Shown: piece after piece, positions 45,903 to 49,508 of the stretch
Layout: each line of letters begins with the position of its first letter
Position numbering within the stretch: the first letter of the stretch is position 1
Made by a program: the position numbers and the translations under genes
Assembly (NCBI GenBank): GCA_003216155.1
Contig: QCJH01000012.1
Location: forward strand, 1 to 49,508
Reading direction: 5' to 3'
Length of the DNA: 49,508 nucleotides
Origin: Prochlorococcus sp. AG-409-A19
GTDB lineage: Bacteria > Cyanobacteriota > Cyanobacteriia > PCC-6307 > Cyanobiaceae
The notes under the pieces: generated by a model
The model's input: the letters and a program-made list of their open reading frames with translations, nothing else
What the model was told of the DNA's origin: nothing
The model's database searches: none

Positions 45903-46685
45903 ATGGTTGACAGGTCTAAGCGAGTAATAGCTGCGGCTACTGATGGAGCTTGTAGTGGCAACCCCGGACCAGGTGGGTGGGGAGCATTAATACGTTTTGA
46001 TGATGGAAGCGTTGATGAGTTTGGAGGTTATGAGCCTGAAACTACTAATAATCGTATGGAATTACAAGCGGCTTTATTTGTTCTGACAAAGTTAAAAGAG
46101 TTATTACGTGAAGAACATCTACAAATTAGAACAGATAGCCAATATTTGATAAATGGTTATAGCAAATGGATTGAGGGTTGGAAGCGCAAAGGATGGAGGA
46201 CCGCTTCTGGTAAATCAGTATTGAATCAGGACCTTTGGCAAGCATTGGATGGCGCTCGTCTAGCTGATGTTTCCTTAGAGTATGTAAAAGGGCATAGTGG
46301 AGATCCTGATAATGATAGGGTCGATGAAATAGCAGTAAGTTTTTCAAAAGGGTTAAAGCCGTTTTTGAGATCAAATAAGGGATCAGATTTATTAGTTGCT
46401 AATTCGGCGGACAATAGTCAGGAATCTTTGGATGATTTGGCCCCTCAAAAATTGCATAAGCTCTTTTCTAGGCTGGAGTTGATTGATCGTTTTGCGAAAA
46501 AAGGATATGGCATTAGTCTTGATGAGCTAGCTTCTCTACTCGGTGAACCGATATCAGAGTTAAAGCAAAGGAGTACTGCTTGGCGTTGGAGGGATTGGGT
46601 GTTGGAACCCTTAGGAGAAGACCGTTGGAGGTTTCTCGAGGTGAAGACATCAACTGTTCAAAAGGATAAGGCTCAAAGTGGATAA
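45903..46685 (+). CDS. rnhA: Ribonuclease HI with C-terminal extension
   Basis: 260 residues. The N-terminal 150 are a complete RNase HI, which cuts RNA in RNA-DNA hybrids: active-site residues D14 ([15 protein letters not shown]), E53 (NNRMELQA), D78 (RTDSQY) and D141 (NDRVDEIA), with H131 in VKGHSGD. The extra 100 residues include a segment with [17 protein letters not shown] and [20 protein letters not shown], which looks like a helical or winged-helix nucleic-acid-binding tail. The stop overlaps the pyrD start by 8 nt, so the two genes are coupled. Confidence 0.96.
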   Translation: MVDRSKRVIAAATDGACSGNPGPGGWGALIRFDDGSVDEFGGYEPETTNNRMELQAALFVLTKLKELLREEHLQIRTDSQYLINGYSKWIEGWKRKGWRTASGKSVLNQDLWQALDGARLADVSLEYVKGHSGDPDNDRVDEIAVSFSKGLKPFLRSNKGSDLLVANSADNSQESLDDLAPQKLHKLFSRLELIDRFAKKGYGISLDELASLLGEPISELKQRSTAWRWRDWVLEPLGEDRWRFLEVKTSTVQKDKAQSG

Positions 46686-47862
46686 ACCATTAGGTATGGG
46701 TTCTTTTTCAACGGCGAGTATTTATCGACGTTTGTTTGGTTCTTTTCTATTGCATGATGATGGACTTGATCCAGAGCAGTTGACGGAGGCTGTACTAGCA
46801 ACACTTGCTCAGGTTTCTATTCGTAGAAATTGGCCTGGAGTTTCTCGAGCGCTATCTCTTATGTCTATGGATCTAAAGCGTAGAGATTGGCGGTTAGAGC
46901 AGGATTTATTTGGTTGCCGTTTTAGTAATCCATTGGGCTTAGCCGCAGGATTAGATAAAAATGGAGTTGCTGCAGGAATTTGGGATAAGTTTGGATTTGG
47001 TTTCGCGGAATTAGGCACTGTTACATTTCATTCTCAGACAGGGAACCCTCGACCAAGATTGTTTCGATTGGCCGCTGAGCAGGCAGCACTGAATCGTATG
47101 GGCTTTAATAACAATGGTGCTGAGATGATGCTACGCACTCTTAATAGACAATCTTTGCCTTCGCCCGGTCATAGACTAGCTGTATTAGGTTTTAATTTTG
47201 GGAAATCAAGGATAACTGCTTTAGATTTGGCTCCAGATGACTATGCTTCTTCTGTTGAGATTTTGTCGCCTTTAGCTGATTACGCCGTAATAAATGTCAG
47301 TTCTCCTAATACTCCAGGCTTGAGGGATTTACAAGATGCAAGTCATTTGAGACGTATAGTAGAAAAATTGAGGCGTTTGCCAGGTTGCCCTCCTTTGCTG
47401 GTAAAGATTGCTCCAGATCTAGAGAATAGTGCAATTGATGGCCTGGCTAGGCTTGCCTATGAGGAGGGGTTGGCAGGTGTTATTGCTGTGAATACAAGTC
47501 TTGCTCGCCTTGGATTGGAGCATCGAGTTCTTACTCAAACTGGTCGTTCTTTAGCTGAGGAAACTGGAGGATTAAGCGGGGCGCCATTGCGTACCAGGGC
47601 AGTAGAGGTGATTAAACGATTGCGCTCTGTAGCTGGACCAGGGTTACCGTTGATAGGTGTTGGGGGTATTGATTCTCCTGAATCTGCATGGGAACGGATA
47701 ACCGCTGGAGCATCTCTTGTGCAGATTTATACAGGTTGGATTTTTAAAGGACCTGATTTAGTTCCTCGTATTTTAGAAGGCTTGTTGAGGCAAATAGAGC
47801 GTCATGGATTTCGGAATATTTCTGAGGCTGTTGGTAGTGGTGCACCTTGGCAAGGAACCTGA
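46678..47862 (+). CDS. pyrD: Dihydroorotate dehydrogenase (class 2, quinone-linked)
   Basis: 394 residues. The enzyme oxidises dihydroorotate to orotate in pyrimidine synthesis, passing electrons to quinone at the membrane. The N-terminal extension ([20 protein letters not shown]) and the serine-type active-site block [15 protein letters not shown] mark class 2. FMN-binding blocks are [30 protein letters not shown] and [17 protein letters not shown]. The start is GTG at 46678, inside the rnhA end; an ATG six codons in is a possible alternative. Confidence 0.97.
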   Translation: MDKPLGMGSFSTASIYRRLFGSFLLHDDGLDPEQLTEAVLATLAQVSIRRNWPGVSRALSLMSMDLKRRDWRLEQDLFGCRFSNPLGLAAGLDKNGVAAGIWDKFGFGFAELGTVTFHSQTGNPRPRLFRLAAEQAALNRMGFNNNGAEMMLRTLNRQSLPSPGHRLAVLGFNFGKSRITALDLAPDDYASSVEILSPLADYAVINVSSPNTPGLRDLQDASHLRRIVEKLRRLPGCPPLLVKIAPDLENSAIDGLARLAYEEGLAGVIAVNTSLARLGLEHRVLTQTGRSLAEETGGLSGAPLRTRAVEVIKRLRSVAGPGLPLIGVGGIDSPESAWERITAGASLVQIYTGWIFKGPDLVPRILEGLLRQIERHGFRNISEAVGSGAPWQGT

Positions 47863-48017
47863 GCTTATTGTTTGGATGATGTCTATATGAATTTATTCCC
47901 AACCAAATTTTTTGGGACGGGCTGATGTCTATTGGGCATGCTTTAAGTCAACAAACTTGAAGAGAAGGCTTGTTTTCTGCTTGGATTGAAAAAAGGTTTA
48001 TTGCAGGAAAGTATGGA

Positions 48018-49124
48018 TTGTTGCTCTATTGCATCAAAGGTGTGAGCCCAGGTTGTTCTTTGCATGGAGGCAATCGTGCACAGGAGGCAAGACGTTTGGG
48101 TGTTAGACCTGATCAGATTCTTGATGCAAGTGCTTCTTTAGTCCCTTTTGCGCCCCCAAAGCAGGTTCGTCGTTACTTGATTCGAGCTATTTCAGGGACT
48201 TCTTTAAGGGACTATCCCGATACAAGCCATCATGACTTCCGCCAAGTGGTGGCTAGTTGGCACGGTATAGAACCAGCAATGATTATTCCTGGGAATGGTG
48301 CATCTGAATTATTCACATGGGTTGCCCGCGATGCTTCTGCTCAAGGGGTTAGTGGCTTACCTTCTCCTTGTTTTAGGGATTATGTAAGAGCTTTACGTTG
48401 TTGGAATGGCCTTTATAGATTTCATTCTTTACCAATCCCTTGGTCTAATGAGTATCCGCAACCTTTTCCTTTAGCCATCAAGTCAGAAGTTTTATGGATC
48501 ACAAATCCTCATAACCCTACTGGTCAATTATGGACTAAAGACTCTTTGGAAAAACTGTTAGAGAGTTATTCGCTGGTTATTTGTGACGAAGCATTTTTAC
48601 CATTGGTAAATGGGGGAGAAAGTCAATCTTTGGTTCCACTAGTTATTGATCATCCAAATTTGGTTGTAATCAGAAGTCTTACTAAGCTTTTTTCTATAGC
48701 AGGTTTGCGCTTGGGATATGCAATTGGTGACCCTAATCGCTTGAGAAAATGGCAGGATTGGCGTGATCCATGGCCAATCAATGGTCTTGCAATGGCAACT
48801 GGTAAAATGTTAATGCAAGATGCTGTTGCATTAAAGAATTGGATAATTAGAGTTCAAAATTGGATAGCAAAAGAAGGACCATGGTTATACTCTCAATTGG
48901 CAACATTGCCAGGGATAACACCACAACCTTCTGCTGCAAATTTTTTATTAATAAAGGGAGAGTCTTCCTTGCAATTATTACGAGAACAACTGGCTTTCCA
49001 AAGGATTTTAGTACGTGATTGTTGTTCTTTTGAGGATTTGGGCGATAAGTGGTTGAGAATCTCGTTGCAAGATAGAAGGGGAAATCGCAAGATTGTTGAT
49101 ACAGTAAGGAAATTACTTGATTAA
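48018..49124 (+). CDS. PLP-dependent aminotransferase, CobD/HisC type
   Basis: About 369 residues of fold-type I. The PLP residues are seen in WITNPHNPTG, VICDEAFLPL and the lysine block RSLTKLFSIAGLRLGY. The N-terminal CSLHGGNRAQEARRLGV resembles L-threonine-O-3-phosphate decarboxylase (CobD) of cobamide synthesis; HisC-like histidinol-phosphate aminotransferases are the other option. The start is uncertain: TTG 48018 has AGGAAAG six nt upstream, TTG 47970 would add 16 residues, and GTG 48042 is closer to the usual N terminus. The last 12 nt overlap the 3' end of murG on the opposite strand. Confidence 0.82.
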   Translation: MLLYCIKGVSPGCSLHGGNRAQEARRLGVRPDQILDASASLVPFAPPKQVRRYLIRAISGTSLRDYPDTSHHDFRQVVASWHGIEPAMIIPGNGASELFTWVARDASAQGVSGLPSPCFRDYVRALRCWNGLYRFHSLPIPWSNEYPQPFPLAIKSEVLWITNPHNPTGQLWTKDSLEKLLESYSLVICDEAFLPLVNGGESQSLVPLVIDHPNLVVIRSLTKLFSIAGLRLGYAIGDPNRLRKWQDWRDPWPINGLAMATGKMLMQDAVALKNWIIRVQNWIAKEGPWLYSQLATLPGITPQPSAANFLLIKGESSLQLLREQLAFQRILVRDCCSFEDLGDKWLRISLQDRRGNRKIVDTVRKLLD

Positions 49125-49508
49125 TTGTTTTATTAGAATTATTATTTTTTCACTCGCCTGTAATTCAGCTAGCTTTTTAATCTCTTCACGCATTGAGAAG
49201 AGGAGGCTATATGAAGATTTTTTATTAGATAAATAGTTTTTTAGCAATCGATCAATGGCATTTCTTAGAGCAGGATGCTTTGGCGAATGCTGATGAATGA
49301 TGATTGCTGCTCCTTTGCTTGCAAACCATGAAGCATTTGCATTTTGATGATTATCAGTAGCTTGTGGGTAAGGGACAAGAATTGCAGGAGTCCCACAAAT
49401 TGCAAGTTCACTAAGACTGCCGGCGCCAGCTCGACTAATTACCAAATCTGCATTTTGAAGCAAGTTTGGAATTTCTTTGCTGAAGGGTATTTGAATTAAG
49501 TTTGGGTG
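49113..49508 (-). CDS. murG: UDP-N-acetylglucosamine transferase MurG, C-terminal part
   Basis: The frame is open to the window edge, so only the last 131 residues are seen. MurG adds GlcNAc to lipid I to make lipid II for peptidoglycan. The GT28 C-terminal domain is clear: NADLVISRAGAGSLSELAIC with the glycine-rich UDP-GlcNAc site, and TPAILVPYPQATDNHQNANA. The gene converges on the aminotransferase with an overlap of 12 nt. Confidence 0.94.
   Translation of the reverse strand, partial: HPNLIQIPFSKEIPNLLQNADLVISRAGAGSLSELAICGTPAILVPYPQATDNHQNANASWFASKGAAIIIHQHSPKHPALRNAIDRLLKNYLSNKKSSYSLLFSMREEIKKLAELQASEKIIILIKQLIK

Noticed and set aside
47900..47930. TCCCAA/TTGGGA hairpin after pyrD
   Set aside because: Only six pairs, with no T-tract on the far side; not a convincing terminator.

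Overview
The window looks like chromosomal DNA of a marine picocyanobacterium of the Prochlorococcus/Synechococcus group. The evidence is gene content and order: alaS, speA, ndk, thiO, gatB, coaE and argJ in a row, a paired Flv1/Flv3 set of flavodiiron proteins, and secE-nusG-rplK-rplA-rplJ-rplL directly behind a ClpB paralogue. Genes are packed on both strands with short gaps. Base composition is moderate in most of the window and visibly more AT-rich from about 26 to 34.6 kb. I did not compute GC or run any search; species assignment is inference.

Layout. 1-2.7 kb: the 3' end of gcvP, two small lineage-type proteins and an NADPH-dependent FMN reductase. 2.7-9.8 kb, all minus strand: a complete TRAP transporter of the 2-oxoacid (TakP-like) type, then flv3 (intact di-iron ligands) and flv1 (degenerate ligands). 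10-14.3 kb, minus strand: a SNF2-family helicase, a SWIM zinc-finger protein and a MEKHLA-domain protein in one tight operon. 14.7-25 kb: core metabolism (alaS, speA, ndk, thiO, gatB, coaE, argJ) and a small conserved-type protein.

25.1-34.5 kb is an accessory region. It begins with a decayed VCBS/calcium-binding surface-protein gene carrying several stops and frameshifts. It continues with a small membrane protein, a sulfotransferase, a nearly 1-kb gap with possible gene debris, a nucleotide-sugar (dTDP-L-rhamnose 4-epimerase-like) epimerase with a four-cysteine insertion, a NodU/TobZ-type carbamoyltransferase, a two-part SGNH-hydrolase-like protein and an unrecognised 376-residue protein. 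Together they suggest decoration of a cell-surface glycan or small molecule by sulfate, carbamoyl and perhaps acyl groups; that is inference from families and proximity. This is the most novel part of the window.

34.6-49.5 kb returns to conserved genes: two small proteins leading into a UbiB/ABC1-type kinase, eno, gloA-clpB, secE-nusG, the L11-L1 and L10-L7/L12 ribosomal genes with structured leader RNA, a strong bidirectional terminator, rnhA-pyrD overlapping by 8 nt, a CobD/HisC-type aminotransferase, and the 3' end of murG cut by the window edge. I found no tRNA, rRNA, CRISPR array or intact insertion sequence.
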